Shown: positions 53,202 through 62,306, counted from the stretch's first letter. The stretch is DNA of 64,000 nucleotides from Candidatus Limnocylindrales bacterium (GCA_035559535.1 DATMBG010000051.1:62001-126000), one strand, 5' to 3'. The notes: generated by a model from the sequence alone, not told the origin. Numbers and translations are program-made.

Positions 53202-54194
53202 CTAGGTTTTGGCTCCTAAAAGGCTAACCGTCAGATCGTCAAATTGGACAATGGAATTTTTTCTGGTCCATAAACCTATTTTACCCTTACTGAAAGTAGA
53301 ATCTTGCGCTTTAATATAAAGTTTCTCATCCAGATATCCTTCGAACTGATCGCCTTTACATTGAATTCTAAGGGTATGCCATTCGTTAGGAGTAATCTTT
53401 ACCGTTTTGCTGGCGATCCGGACCGGTTTTCCCCTGGTAAATCGATAGAGGCTATAGTTATTTTTTAAAGCATCGGCCCGGATGACGTAGTAATTATTAG
53501 GATCCTGATAACGAATTACAATCCCACCGGCTTGTGCTGTTTTTCCAGATTCCGGTTTAAACTTTACAGCTACATCCAGATCCTGGTAATCCCCTTCATC
53601 CAACAGGAGAAGTTGAAACTGGGCATCGGTTTTCCCTGTGTATTGGGGGGTAAGTACCCAGTTTTGATTAGAGAGGGAGGAATCTTTTATGATTACCCAT
53701 TTAACTTGAGAACCTCGACCGGTTCGAAAAGCAGAAAATCCCTGAGGAGATTCTCCTTCTTTATCTGCATCGAATCGATAAGTTAAGATCTTGTTGCCAT
53801 CGGTGTTTTTAGCCGCCGGAGTCTCTACCGGAAGATCTCTCGTCGGGGTATTCTGTAGAGTAGAATGGGTCATGGTATCCGATGGCTGTTGAGGTTTGGT
53901 ATCTCCAGAAGGCTTTTCCAGAGGTGCGCTTTTTTGGCCTGACACTACCTCATTACCCGGAGCTTTTTCAGATTGAGATAGTGGATTTAACTGGATCTGC
54001 GGATTAACCGGACTTTCGGTTTGAGTCTTTCCTGACAGATTAACCTGGCTTTCGGTGTCGGTCTTCCCCACAGTTTTACTTTTTTCATGAGAAAAATCAG
54101 GTATTTGTGGAGACTTGTTAAATAACAAGAATAACCCCCAGGCACACAAGGGGGTAATCAAAATAAACAAAATCCATTTGTTCATGGTGCTCAT
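53202..54194 (-). CDS. Membrane-anchored protein with LamG/DUF1080-like domain
   Basis: The 330-residue protein has an N-terminal helix (WILFILITPLCAWGLFLLF). A long low-complexity Ser/Thr/Pro/Gln linker (about 27-130, repeated QVNLSGKTQTES and SGDTKPQQPS) leads to a beta-sandwich from about 150 (YRFDADKEGESPQGFSAF, WVLTPQYTGKTDAQFQLLL, DVAVKFKPESGKTAQAGGIVIRYQDPN, YLDEKLYIKAQDSTFSKG). The last part resembles DUF1080/3-keto-disaccharide hydrolase or laminin-G carbohydrate-binding folds. It is probably exported and may bind a glycan; no catalytic residues can be pointed out. Confidence 0.75.
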   Translation of the reverse strand: MSTMNKWILFILITPLCAWGLFLLFNKSPQIPDFSHEKSKTVGKTDTESQVNLSGKTQTESPVNPQIQLNPLSQSEKAPGNEVVSGQKSAPLEKPSGDTKPQQPSDTMTHSTLQNTPTRDLPVETPAAKNTDGNKILTYRFDADKEGESPQGFSAFRTGRGSQVKWVIIKDSSLSNQNWVLTPQYTGKTDAQFQLLLLDEGDYQDLDVAVKFKPESGKTAQAGGIVIRYQDPNNYYVIRADALKNNYSLYRFTRGKPVRIASKTVKITPNEWHTLRIQCKGDQFEGYLDEKLYIKAQDSTFSKGKIGLWTRKNSIVQFDDLTVSLLGAKT

Positions 54195-54473
54195 GGAACA
54201 AAACTCCTTTTTCTCAAAAGGTCTTTATGATTCAGATCTAAGATCCGAAATAATTATCTTTATAACAAATTAATTTCCTGCAAAGAGTATGCAAAAAATG
54301 AGATTTCCAAAGGTTTAACCATCTTTTTATAACTTAAAGTACGTTTTTTAATTTTACTATATAATTTTTTTGCCGGTAGAAGTAACCTGTCCAAACGATT
54401 TTCGTCCATCACTGGGGAGCCAGCATACGTATCAAGCTGAGAAAGGGAAAAAGCCTTATTTTCAGCCTGAATA

Positions 54474-54503
54474 CCCCCTTCCCCCCTCGAGGGGGGAAGG
54501 GGG
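54474..54503. repeat. Perfect 30-bp palindrome
   Basis: The sequence is five C, TT, six C, TCGA, six G, AA, five G, an exact palindrome. It is likely a dispersed REP-like element or a strong hairpin downstream of the secreted-protein gene. Confidence 0.75.
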
Positions 54504-54682
54504 TGTTTCCCCATACGCGCCAGGTTAAGCTGAAAAGCCCGTCAGGGCCAACCGTAGGTAACCCCCGATAGAAGTCGGGGGATTCAGTCAGTCAGAATTT
54601 TTTCAAGCTTCAGGGTCGTGTCCTGTTAAACAGATCGCCCCGCTGGGCTAACCTTCTTATTCTGACACCTATTGGTTAGGGG

Positions 54683-54728
54683 ATGTTCAGACAGAAAAAG
54701 TGATACCTAATAACTTGTTACAGTCACC
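54683..54728. repeat. Dispersed repeat copy 2 (possible IS end)
   Basis: Matches copy 1 at 20853-20897 from TGTTCAGACAGAAAAAGTGA onward (TACCTA follows). It is preceded by a TGACACCTATTGG segment similar to its own interior, suggesting duplicated terminal sequence. Confidence 0.7.
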
Positions 54729-54779
54729 CCTAAAAAACATATCCTTGACGGTAGAAAAAGGGTCTGGCAAAATAAAAGT

Positions 54780-57149
54780 ATGGAAAAGTTACTCGGCCCT
54801 TTGTTAAAATACCCCAGACTTGCCTTGATAGTCCTTATGATTCCGACCCTTGTATTTGCTTTCTATGCCTGGCATGTTACCGTGGATCCTTCCAATGAGT
54901 CCTTACTCCCTCAGGGTGATATAACCGTTGAATACTTAAAAGAATTTAACCGGATATTTGGCAGTGATGAGGTTATTGTCATTGCATTACATTCTCCCCA
55001 ACTTTTTACGGAAGAAAACTTTGCCTCACTCTCGGCTTTGACAGATAAAATTTCGCAGATTCCATACGTAACCCAGGTGGTTAGCCTGGTTAATTTCAAG
55101 GATGTTCGAAGTGATGTCTTTGGACCGGCTTTAAGAGTTCCTTTTGAAGAGGTTCTTTCCCATAAAAAAACTCTCCAGGATTTTGCCTCTGAAGTAGCTC
55201 AGAACCCCCTCGTGCAAAACCTCCTATTATCCAGAGATGGAAAGACTACAGCCATTCTGGTAGATATAACTCCCCGGGAAGGAGATCCCTTTTATCGAAA
55301 GAAGATCGTGGAAAAAATTCGAGAGATAATAGCAGAAGCCGAAAGTCAGGAATCAGGGGTTGGGGATCAGAAGGATAAGGTAAAACATCCCTCCTCAAAA
55401 CTTGATTTTTACGTTGCCGGTATTCCGGTTGAGGTAACCGATTTAGCAGAGTATATTCGCCGAGACCAGAAGATCTTCCTTCCCTTCATATTTCTGATCA
55501 TTACCCTTGCCTTGAGTCTAACTTACTCTACCGTCCTGGAAGTTCTTCTACCTCTTCTGGTCATGTTTTTGAGCCTTATCTGGACCATTGGATTATACGG
55601 TTTACAGGGAAAAGCTTTGAATGCCATTACCACCTTATTAACCCCTATTGTCATGGTGACCTCCGTTGAAAACGTTATTCACTTTCTGAACCGGTATCGA
55701 GAAGATTTTTATAATCTGGGGGATCCACAGAAAGCCCTGGTAAGAAGTTTCTCCATTATTGCAATTCCTTGCTTTCTTACCAGTTTTACAACGGCTATCG
55801 GTTTCGCTTCGCTCATGGTAAACCCCATTCCTGCCGTTCAGGATTTTGGTATTTACGCATCCCTGGGAGCTACCTTCGCTTATTTTCTGGCCATGACTCT
55901 GGTACCTCTTACGATCGTGCAGGTCAAGGTCGGAAAGTTAGATCCCTGGAAGGGTAAAAAATGGGACTATTTAGAAAAGCTTTTATCCTATCTAGAAGAG
56001 ATCATCCTTTCCAAGAAAAACTGGGTTTTGTCTATTACAGGAATTTTATTAGTTGTCTCCTCCATGGGTCTGTTTCATATTAAAATAACAACGGATATTA
56101 TCCGTTCCTTTAAATCTACAGCTCCCTTGTATCAGGCAACTCAATTCATCGATGAACATCTAACCGGGGTAAACTCCCTGGAGATTACCGTTCGGGGTCC
56201 AAAGCGACTCGAGTCGGTTGAAGGATCCAGCGTTCAAAGCCCGGAATCTGAAGCCCTCAATTCCAGGATCACTTTAAAAACCTTGAAAAAAATAGAAGAG
56301 CTGCAACAGTTCCTGAATACCTTTCCCGAGATAGTTAAAACCCTATCTCTGGTAGATCTGATCAAAAGGCTTTATCAGGCAGACCATGAGGACGATCCGG
56401 CTTTTTATCGATTGCCGGAGGATGAATCAGACCTTGAAGAATATCTGGACTTCCTGGCTACCTCCAAAGATCGGGAATATCTCCAGTTTATCACCGAAGA
56501 CCTCTCCCTTGTCCGAATTTCTTGCCGCGTAAAAGCTATAGGAACCGATCGTTCCCAGCAAATGCTTCAACAGATCCAGACTTATATTAACACGGCTTTC
56601 CAGGAGGGAGAGGAGATTCGCATTACGGGAAGCATGTTGGTATTATCTAATATGTCTACTTACCTGGTTCGTAACCAAATCAAAAGTATGGCTGCTGCCC
56701 TACCTTTGATTTTAATTTCCATGGGTCTACTTTATCGGTCTACTTTTATCGGTCTCATGAGCGCGATTCCCAACCTGATTCCCATTCTGATGGTGTATGG
56801 CTTCATGGGCTGGACCGGGGTTGAGTTAAGTGTACCGACAGCCATGATATCCAGTATTGTCATTGGATTAGCCATCAATAACACCATTTACTTCCTCTCA
56901 CGGTTTAAACTCGAATTTCCAAAGTTAAAGGATTATACCTCTGCCATTCAGGCCACCCTTAAAAATACAGGAAGAGCCATGATCGCCTCATCGATGATCC
57001 TGGTGCTTGGTTTCTGGGTTGGTATTTTCGGAAGTTTTAAGCCTTCTATTTACTTTGCTCTGCTGACCGGGATGACCCTTTTGTTGGCTTTGATCAGTAA
57101 TCTGATTATCCTTCCCTTAACCCTCATTATTTTTAAACCTTTAAAATAG
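54780..57149 (+). CDS. RND superfamily (MMPL/HpnN-like) exporter
   Basis: The 789-residue inner-membrane protein has two RND halves, each with one large periplasmic domain and about six helices. The first half has LALIVLMIPTLVFAFY (TM1), the large domain to ~220, then helices from ~230 with TTLLTPIVMVTSVENVIHFLNRY and TTAIGFASLMVNPIPAVQDFG. The second half repeats this with YLVRNQIKSMAAALPLILIS and SVPTAMISSIVIGLAINNTIYFL. This fits MMPL or HpnN-type lipid exporters; the hopanoid role is not established. It follows an AT-rich upstream region without a clear Shine-Dalgarno. Confidence 0.88.
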   Translation: MEKLLGPLLKYPRLALIVLMIPTLVFAFYAWHVTVDPSNESLLPQGDITVEYLKEFNRIFGSDEVIVIALHSPQLFTEENFASLSALTDKISQIPYVTQVVSLVNFKDVRSDVFGPALRVPFEEVLSHKKTLQDFASEVAQNPLVQNLLLSRDGKTTAILVDITPREGDPFYRKKIVEKIREIIAEAESQESGVGDQKDKVKHPSSKLDFYVAGIPVEVTDLAEYIRRDQKIFLPFIFLIITLALSLTYSTVLEVLLPLLVMFLSLIWTIGLYGLQGKALNAITTLLTPIVMVTSVENVIHFLNRYREDFYNLGDPQKALVRSFSIIAIPCFLTSFTTAIGFASLMVNPIPAVQDFGIYASLGATFAYFLAMTLVPLTIVQVKVGKLDPWKGKKWDYLEKLLSYLEEIILSKKNWVLSITGILLVVSSMGLFHIKITTDIIRSFKSTAPLYQATQFIDEHLTGVNSLEITVRGPKRLESVEGSSVQSPESEALNSRITLKTLKKIEELQQFLNTFPEIVKTLSLVDLIKRLYQADHEDDPAFYRLPEDESDLEEYLDFLATSKDREYLQFITEDLSLVRISCRVKAIGTDRSQQMLQQIQTYINTAFQEGEEIRITGSMLVLSNMSTYLVRNQIKSMAAALPLILISMGLLYRSTFIGLMSAIPNLIPILMVYGFMGWTGVELSVPTAMISSIVIGLAINNTIYFLSRFKLEFPKLKDYTSAIQATLKNTGRAMIASSMILVLGFWVGIFGSFKPSIYFALLTGMTLLLALISNLIILPLTLIIFKPLK

Positions 57150-57244
57150 TACACTGTTTACTTAATTTTGGACTTATAGGGCTGCTTTCACTCCCCAGAG
57201 GGATAACTCAAAATTAACTTTACAAAGTAATAGGAGGTCAGGTT

Positions 57245-57766
57245 ATGGTGGGAAAAATTATTTTTTATTTTTTGAGTAGCTTAAGCCTGATTGGGTTTCT
57301 CTTATCCGTCCCTTCAGGTTATACAATGGTAGACAGTCGTTTACTATTTACGTTAAAAGATCAACTGGATCGGGAAGATTCTCTTATCAATTATAAGGGG
57401 AATGTGGTGGTGCTTCTGGCAGCCGGAAATGGGAAGACTCTGAGGAGGATCAAATCCTGGGAGGAAACCCTAAGGAAAAGATATGGGGAAACCCTCAAAG
57501 TTCTTCGGGTTGCCAACGCCGAGGAGGCTAAAGATAAAACTCCCGAAGAGGTAAAAAAAACTCTCCGGGAGCATGTCCCTGAAAAGATCTCCTTGCTTAT
57601 CGATTGGAACGGTCAGGTCATCCGATCCTTTAATCTCAATCGTCAAGATGTGAACGTGGTTATTTTTAATAAGGACCTGGATATTATCTATACCGACTCT
57701 GGAAAAGTCGAAGATCGTAAAGAGAAAGTTTTCCAGGTATTGGATAAGTTATTAAGATCGAATTAA
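57245..57766 (+). CDS. Exported thioredoxin-fold (YtfJ-like) protein
   Basis: The 173-residue protein has an N-terminal signal helix (IIFYFLSSLSLIGFLLSVPSG). The rest follows a thioredoxin-like pattern (FTLKDQLDREDSLINYKGNVVVLLAAG, GETLKVLRVANAEEA, KISLLIDWNGQVIRSFNL, VVIFNKDLDIIYTDSGKV). There is no CxxC, so redox activity is unlikely, as in YtfJ. ATAGGAGG precedes the ATG. It lies 95 bases after the RND gene and may be co-transcribed, possibly acting in the same periplasmic compartment. Confidence 0.72.
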   Translation: MVGKIIFYFLSSLSLIGFLLSVPSGYTMVDSRLLFTLKDQLDREDSLINYKGNVVVLLAAGNGKTLRRIKSWEETLRKRYGETLKVLRVANAEEAKDKTPEEVKKTLREHVPEKISLLIDWNGQVIRSFNLNRQDVNVVIFNKDLDIIYTDSGKVEDRKEKVFQVLDKLLRSN

Positions 57767-57784
57767 AAGGATCAAGGCATCGTG

Positions 57785-58900
57785 CTAAAGATTGTAATGC
57801 CTCTTCGTTTGTTGGTGGCGCGGATCGTCAAAGTGGAATATATCCGGGTTGGCTCCTTTGGTCAGCGCAAGATAATAACTGAATAACTGCAGAGGTATTA
57901 TATAAACCAGAGGGGTTAATGCTTCCATCATTTTGGGCAGGTTAATAGTATGAGTTGCAATCTTTGCCAGGTTCTGATCCTCCTCTTCTACCAATGCAAC
58001 GGTTGTAGCTCCAATGGTATTGGCAACTTTCACGATTTCAAGGCAGCGTGAATAGCTGGGCCCTGGAGGAGCGATAACCCATACGGCCATTTTATCACTG
58101 AGCCCTGCCACAGGTCCATGAAGGAATTGTTCCGCCTGGAAGCCCTCACAGGGTGTGTAGTTAGTTTCCTTCATTTTGAGGGCAACCTCGTAGGCAGTTG
58201 CTGTGTTGGGACCGCCTCCTACAAAGACCACGAATTCTTTTTCTGTGAGTTCTTGCGCAAGCTCCTGGATATGGGCCTCTGTTTCCAGGGCCCGTTGAAT
58301 AAATTCAGGAACACGGGTCAGTTGGGCCCTGGCTACTTCAATATCTTTACCTACATGGCGTCCCAGTTGTATAATTAGAGCCGCCAATAAAGATAGTGCC
58401 GTTGTATAACTTTTGGTATGTGCAGCCGAGATTTCCTGATCAACGGTCATTAAAACGGTATGGGCTCTGTGAATACCCTCGGCGGAGTCCTTACCGGTAA
58501 TAACTATGGTCGTAGCACCCCGTCTGTTGGCCTGTTCAAGGGCTTGCAGGGAATAATTCTTAGTTCCCCGATGGCTTACTACCAGGACCCCTGTATCTTC
58601 TCGAACAGGGGGAGGATAACATACAAATTCGAAGGAATGGATGGCACGGGTGGGAATAAAGTCATCTACCAGGAGGCGCATAAAATATTCTCCCACCAGT
58701 ACGGCGTGAAAAGAAGTACCAATCCCGCAGAAATACCAGCTACCTTGCCGTTTCAGAAACTCAACGGCCTGGTCTAGTTGTAAGGTGTTGGCTTGTAATA
58801 CCTCGTGAATCAAGGCAGGTTGGGCTCGAATGGCATCATACATGTGATAGGGATGTGCATTACGTCGATTTAATTCTGCCAGAGTCATTGAATTCGTCAT
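57785..58900 (-). CDS. SIS-domain sugar isomerase (GlmS-isomerase-like)
   Basis: The 371-residue protein contains two SIS (sugar isomerase) folds. The first has FCGIGTSFHAVLVGEYFMRL, VLVVSHRGTKNYSLQALEQA and TIVITGKDSAEGI; the second has FVGGGPNTATAYEVALKMKE, FLHGPVAGLSDKMAVWVIAPPG and TVALVEEEDQNLAKI. It resembles the isomerase half of glucosamine-6-phosphate synthase without the glutaminase, as in AgaS/FrlB-type deglycases. GGGAGG lies 9 bases before the ATG at 58900. The exact sugar phosphate is unknown. It follows the PmbA gene on the same strand. Confidence 0.85.
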   Translation of the reverse strand: MTNSMTLAELNRRNAHPYHMYDAIRAQPALIHEVLQANTLQLDQAVEFLKRQGSWYFCGIGTSFHAVLVGEYFMRLLVDDFIPTRAIHSFEFVCYPPPVREDTGVLVVSHRGTKNYSLQALEQANRRGATTIVITGKDSAEGIHRAHTVLMTVDQEISAAHTKSYTTALSLLAALIIQLGRHVGKDIEVARAQLTRVPEFIQRALETEAHIQELAQELTEKEFVVFVGGGPNTATAYEVALKMKETNYTPCEGFQAEQFLHGPVAGLSDKMAVWVIAPPGPSYSRCLEIVKVANTIGATTVALVEEEDQNLAKIATHTINLPKMMEALTPLVYIIPLQLFSYYLALTKGANPDIFHFDDPRHQQTKRHYNL

Positions 58901-58959
58901 TATGATTTTCCTCCCGGTCAATATAAACTTTTAGACCCCTTTTCATGATTCGGTACTTT

Positions 58960-60339
58960 TTAAGCCGATGTTTTACCTGTAAAGTGAAACCCCTGGATGA
59001 GCAAGGCGGGTACTACGCAGGTCCCTATTTCAGAACCCCAGAATCCTACGCGATGACGCTCGCGGGAGATCTTTTTTACCCGAGAGAAAGCATCCAGAAT
59101 TCCTTCGGTGAATCGAAGATTTTGAATGGGTTTTTTTATTTTTCCTTCCTCAACAAGAAAGGTTCCATCTCGGGTCATCCCGGTCATAAGAGCCCGTCGA
59201 GTATCCAGCAGCCCATTTACATAATGGAAACGGGTGATCAGGAGACCTCGTTCCATTGAAGTCAACATTTCCGAAAAACTTACCTCTCCGGGCTCCATAA
59301 ACAGATTCAAAGGAGCCGGTTCTCCGCCGTGGAATCCTCCTGAAAGCATAGCATGCCCTGTAGACGGTTTATGATCGCGGGCTCCTGTTAAGGTATCGTA
59401 TAAGACATTGGCTGCAACTCCTTTATCGATCAAGATAACTTTTTTCTTCCGAACTCCTTCTGCATCGAAGGTAATGGGTACACCGGCAGGGTCCCAACCA
59501 TCATCGTAGATGGTTATAGAGGAGCCGGTGATTCTTTCGCCCAATCGACCTGATAAAAAACTTCGTCCCTCCTGAAAACTTTTAGCCCCAAATCCGATAT
59601 ATCCCATCCATTGCAGGAGAATACTTACCGCAGGAGGTTCCAGAATCACATCATAAAACCCCGGTTCCAGGGAAGATGGATTTCGACTGTTCGAACATTT
59701 CTCCAAGGCCGTTTCTATCAGTTGGGGGAAATCTACCTGTTGGATATTCCGAGAAGTATCGGTGGCATAGCCGGAGCCATCGGCGGTTAGAGCGGTTATA
59801 TTAAAGCGAACTTGGGTGTAAGGCTGATAAACCGAAAGGCCCCGTGAGTTAACCACGGCCATTTCTCCCTCTCCGGTAGCCAAGGCTCCGGCAACTCTAA
59901 ACCCGTAAGAATCTGCCCGTTGAATGGCTTGTTGGATAATCTCAGCCCGTTGTTGAGGAGAGTAAGCTGCTGTCTCGGGATAATAGGTCTGAAGATCTGG
60001 CATTTCCTCCGAAGCCGGAAAGGATTCAAAATAAGGATTTTCCTTTTGAAGTTGAGCTATTTGTATGGCGCTCTGCAGAGATTTTTTAAGGTCCTCCGGG
60101 TTCAGAGAATTCACAGAAGCTATTCCCAGCTTTTTTCCCAGGGCAACCCGAAAGATCACCCTTATATTGGATTCTATCATACTCTGGTGAATAACCGACT
60201 CCCCAAATCGGGTTAATCCTTCTGAATTTCCAACCAGCACCGCTTCTGTTTGATCTGCTTCGGATTTACGGACAATGTTGGTAAGTATATCCAGCGCTTT
60301 ATCCTTTCCCAGCATTTTGGCTTGTAGTCTATTATCCAT
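58960..60339 (-). CDS. pmbA: PmbA/TldE-family metalloprotease partner
   Basis: The 459-residue protein matches PmbA/TldE (EAVLVGNSEGLTRFGESVIHQSM, SRNIQQVDFPQLIETALEK, YDTLTGARDHKPSTGHAMLS, FHYVNGLLDTRRALMTGMTRDGTFLVEEGKI split by strand). Together with TldD it forms a heteromer that cleaves modified or unfolded peptides such as microcin B17 leader and CcdA. PmbA lacks the catalytic HExxxH and needs TldD. It lies downstream of TldD on the minus strand. A repeat arm overlaps its first codons. Confidence 0.92.
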   Translation of the reverse strand: MDNRLQAKMLGKDKALDILTNIVRKSEADQTEAVLVGNSEGLTRFGESVIHQSMIESNIRVIFRVALGKKLGIASVNSLNPEDLKKSLQSAIQIAQLQKENPYFESFPASEEMPDLQTYYPETAAYSPQQRAEIIQQAIQRADSYGFRVAGALATGEGEMAVVNSRGLSVYQPYTQVRFNITALTADGSGYATDTSRNIQQVDFPQLIETALEKCSNSRNPSSLEPGFYDVILEPPAVSILLQWMGYIGFGAKSFQEGRSFLSGRLGERITGSSITIYDDGWDPAGVPITFDAEGVRKKKVILIDKGVAANVLYDTLTGARDHKPSTGHAMLSGGFHGGEPAPLNLFMEPGEVSFSEMLTSMERGLLITRFHYVNGLLDTRRALMTGMTRDGTFLVEEGKIKKPIQNLRFTEGILDAFSRVKKISRERHRVGFWGSEIGTCVVPALLIQGFHFTGKTSA

Positions 60340-60398
60340 AGTCCGCGCATTATCTCTCTTCTATTTTCATGAACAACGGACAACAGGCAATAGACGAA
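60337..60398. repeat. Imperfect inverted repeat at the pmbA start
   Basis: On the minus strand GTCTATTGCCTGTTGTCC (about 60378-60395) is mirrored by GGACTATGGATAATAGAC, which includes the pmbA ATG and first codons. Confidence 0.55.
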
Positions 60399-60399
60399 G

Positions 60400-61848
60400 T
60401 TATTTTTTCACACCAACCTGAACCCGGTGGAACCGGGCCGGAGCTGTACCATGACCCACGTGGCCGGCCTGCATGGGTTCTCCCTTTCCACAATTAGGAG
60501 TTCCCCAGATGTGCCAGAAATTTTTATTGCAAACTGCATCACAAGAACCCCAAAACTGAGGTGTGATACCGGTATAAACAGGGTTTTTAAAAATTCTTCC
60601 CAGCTTACCGTGTTTGATTTCCTGGGCCATTTCACACCCAAACTGGAAGTTGAGGCGCAAATCATCGATGCTCCAGCTTTTAAGGGTACTCAGGTAAAGT
60701 CCGTCGGGTGTATCGGCAATAAGCTCTTCCAGGCTCGGTTCGCCGGGTTCTAAATTAATATTAACCATACGAATAAGGGGAATCCGGTTCCAACCGTCTG
60801 CCCGCATGGTTCCATTACTTTTCTGCCCCAAAACCACGGCGGTCTCTCGAGAGGTCAAATATCCAACAAAAATGCCCTCTCGGACAATATCGGTTCGCTG
60901 AGCTTTAACCCCTTCGTCATCATATCCAAAACTACCTAAGCCTCCTTCCAGGGTGGCGTCGGCAGTGATATGAACCGAACGGGAACCATACCGAAATTTT
61001 CCCAATTTATCCAGGGTTAGAAAACTCCCTCCGGCTAAGCTGATCTCGGTTCCCAGTACCCGATCCAACTCAATGGGATGTCCACAAGACTCATGAACCT
61101 GAATGGCCACCTGAGACCCTTCCAGAATTAAAGTCTTTTCGCCTGAAGGACACTCTGGAGCCCGGAGCAATTCCAAAGCCTCCGTCCGAATCCTCTCTGC
61201 TTCGTTAACCAGGTTCATTCCAAGGACGAATTCGTATCCACGGGTAGCATAATCTCCGTGATAGGATTGGGGATAAGATCGCTGCTGGACTTCTGAACCT
61301 TCCACAGCTATAACCGAAATGCCTCCCCCACTTTCCCAAATAGTTTGTTCGATAAAGGCCCCCTCGGTACTGGCAAAGATCTTGTCAATACGATTAAATC
61401 CCATAATCCCTTGAGCAACTTTAATTCGCGGATCTTTCCGGAGGACTTCATCGGCCTGGAGCAGAAGATTGATTTTCTCGTCCAGAGAAACCTGAAAAGG
61501 ATCTATCTCGATTCGAGTTCGGTAGGTATCGATGTAAGGCTCGACTTCGGCTAATTGGACTTTCCGCTTGTTAACCCAGGCACTGGCCCGGGCAATTTCC
61601 ACGGCCTGATCCGCTACCCGCTTCATTTCCTCTTCGGTTAAGATCGAACTGGCGGCAAATCCCCAGGAACCTTTGACCAGGACCCGGATCCCAAATCCCT
61701 GATCTAAATCCTCCAGAAGGTTCTCCACCATACCGTTTTTAACCTCTAAGCTTTGATGCCTTGTCCGAACCTGGCGAATATCTCCATAGTCTACCCCTTT
61801 TTGCTTCAGGTAGCTAATCGTTTCTTTAAGAAAGTCTTTTATGTTCAT
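60400..61848 (-). CDS. tldD: TldD-family metalloprotease
   Basis: The 482-residue catalytic partner of PmbA. The zinc site is HESCGHPIELDRVLG (HExxxH). The N-terminal KDFLKETISYLKQKGVDYGDIR and EVKNGMVENLLEDLDQGFGIRVLV, and the C-terminal CDAVCNKNFWHIWGTPNCGKGEPMQAG (cut for length) fit the family. In Escherichia the pair matures microcin B17 and degrades CcdA; here it lies 60 bases upstream of pmbA. It could also act on ribosomally made peptides from elsewhere, but QhpC already has QhpE. The start ATG matches the conserved N-terminus. Confidence 0.94.
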   Translation of the reverse strand: MNIKDFLKETISYLKQKGVDYGDIRQVRTRHQSLEVKNGMVENLLEDLDQGFGIRVLVKGSWGFAASSILTEEEMKRVADQAVEIARASAWVNKRKVQLAEVEPYIDTYRTRIEIDPFQVSLDEKINLLLQADEVLRKDPRIKVAQGIMGFNRIDKIFASTEGAFIEQTIWESGGGISVIAVEGSEVQQRSYPQSYHGDYATRGYEFVLGMNLVNEAERIRTEALELLRAPECPSGEKTLILEGSQVAIQVHESCGHPIELDRVLGTEISLAGGSFLTLDKLGKFRYGSRSVHITADATLEGGLGSFGYDDEGVKAQRTDIVREGIFVGYLTSRETAVVLGQKSNGTMRADGWNRIPLIRMVNINLEPGEPSLEELIADTPDGLYLSTLKSWSIDDLRLNFQFGCEMAQEIKHGKLGRIFKNPVYTGITPQFWGSCDAVCNKNFWHIWGTPNCGKGEPMQAGHVGHGTAPARFHRVQVGVKK

Positions 61849-62046
61849 GGGCAGAGATTAATTCTACCACAAAGACACGAAAGTACCAAGGACTACCAGG
61901 TCTCTCGGCGATTTTTTGATACCTTTTCTTCTTCCTGGATCTCTTCGTATCTCGTGATTTTCGTGTTTCTCTTAATTCAGAATTTAGCCAGCGTTTTACT
62001 TTTGTTCGGCCATACGATCTGATAGTTTTTAAGAAACTCTCTAGTA

Positions 62047-62069
62047 AGGGCACGGCGCGCCGTACCCCT
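62047..62069. repeat. REP-like palindrome
   Basis: AGGGCACGGCGCGCCGTACCCCT is nearly palindromic, with a core of CACGGCGCGCCGT. It has the same GGGC...CCCC frame as the 4652-4671 element with a different core. Confidence 0.65.
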
Positions 62070-62097
62070 AACCTTGAATCGGACAGACCTATAAGAT

Positions 62098-62306
62098 TCA
62101 AGCTGCTCTGATTCCAATGGGATAGAGCCTCTCGACTACCCGATATTGTTCATTAATAAATCCTCTCGCATCTTGCGGACACGGGGATTGCCTCCCAGCC
62201 CATCAATGTGCTGACTAATTAAACGAGCATAATCCTTAGGCAAGTCGGCTATATCCTTGATGACTTGCCGAAGTCTGCGCACACTATACATCGACTTCCT
62301 TAGCTC
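62098..62306 (-). pseudogene. Degraded RelE/ParE-type toxin
   Basis: The start at 62306 reads YSVRRLRQVIKDIADLPKDY and LISQHIDGLGGNPR, a normal RelE/ParE N-terminus. The frame then runs out as REDLLMNNIG at 62136. A two-base shift restores GFINEQYRVVERLYPIGIR to a stop at 62098, but the usual central G-x-YR-x-R-V core is missing. This is a truncated and frameshifted toxin. It overlaps the antitoxin gene by 23 bases. Confidence 0.6.

Larger units (their letters stand above)
54195..54779. other. Repeat-rich gap upstream of the RND gene
   Basis: No gene is supported. It holds a perfect 30-bp C/G palindrome (54474-54503), a CCCCCGATAG/GTCGGGGG-type stem around 54560-54585, and copy 2 of the dispersed repeat (54683-54728). 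Confidence 0.55.

Noticed and set aside
54260-54514. 84-codon minus-strand frame
   Set aside because: It begins inside the 30-bp palindrome and has no family or ribosome site; I regard it as accidental.
58960-61848. PmbA/TldD proposed as the QhpC processing proteases
   Set aside because: They are 40 kb away, are widespread housekeeping proteins, and the qhp operon already has QhpE.
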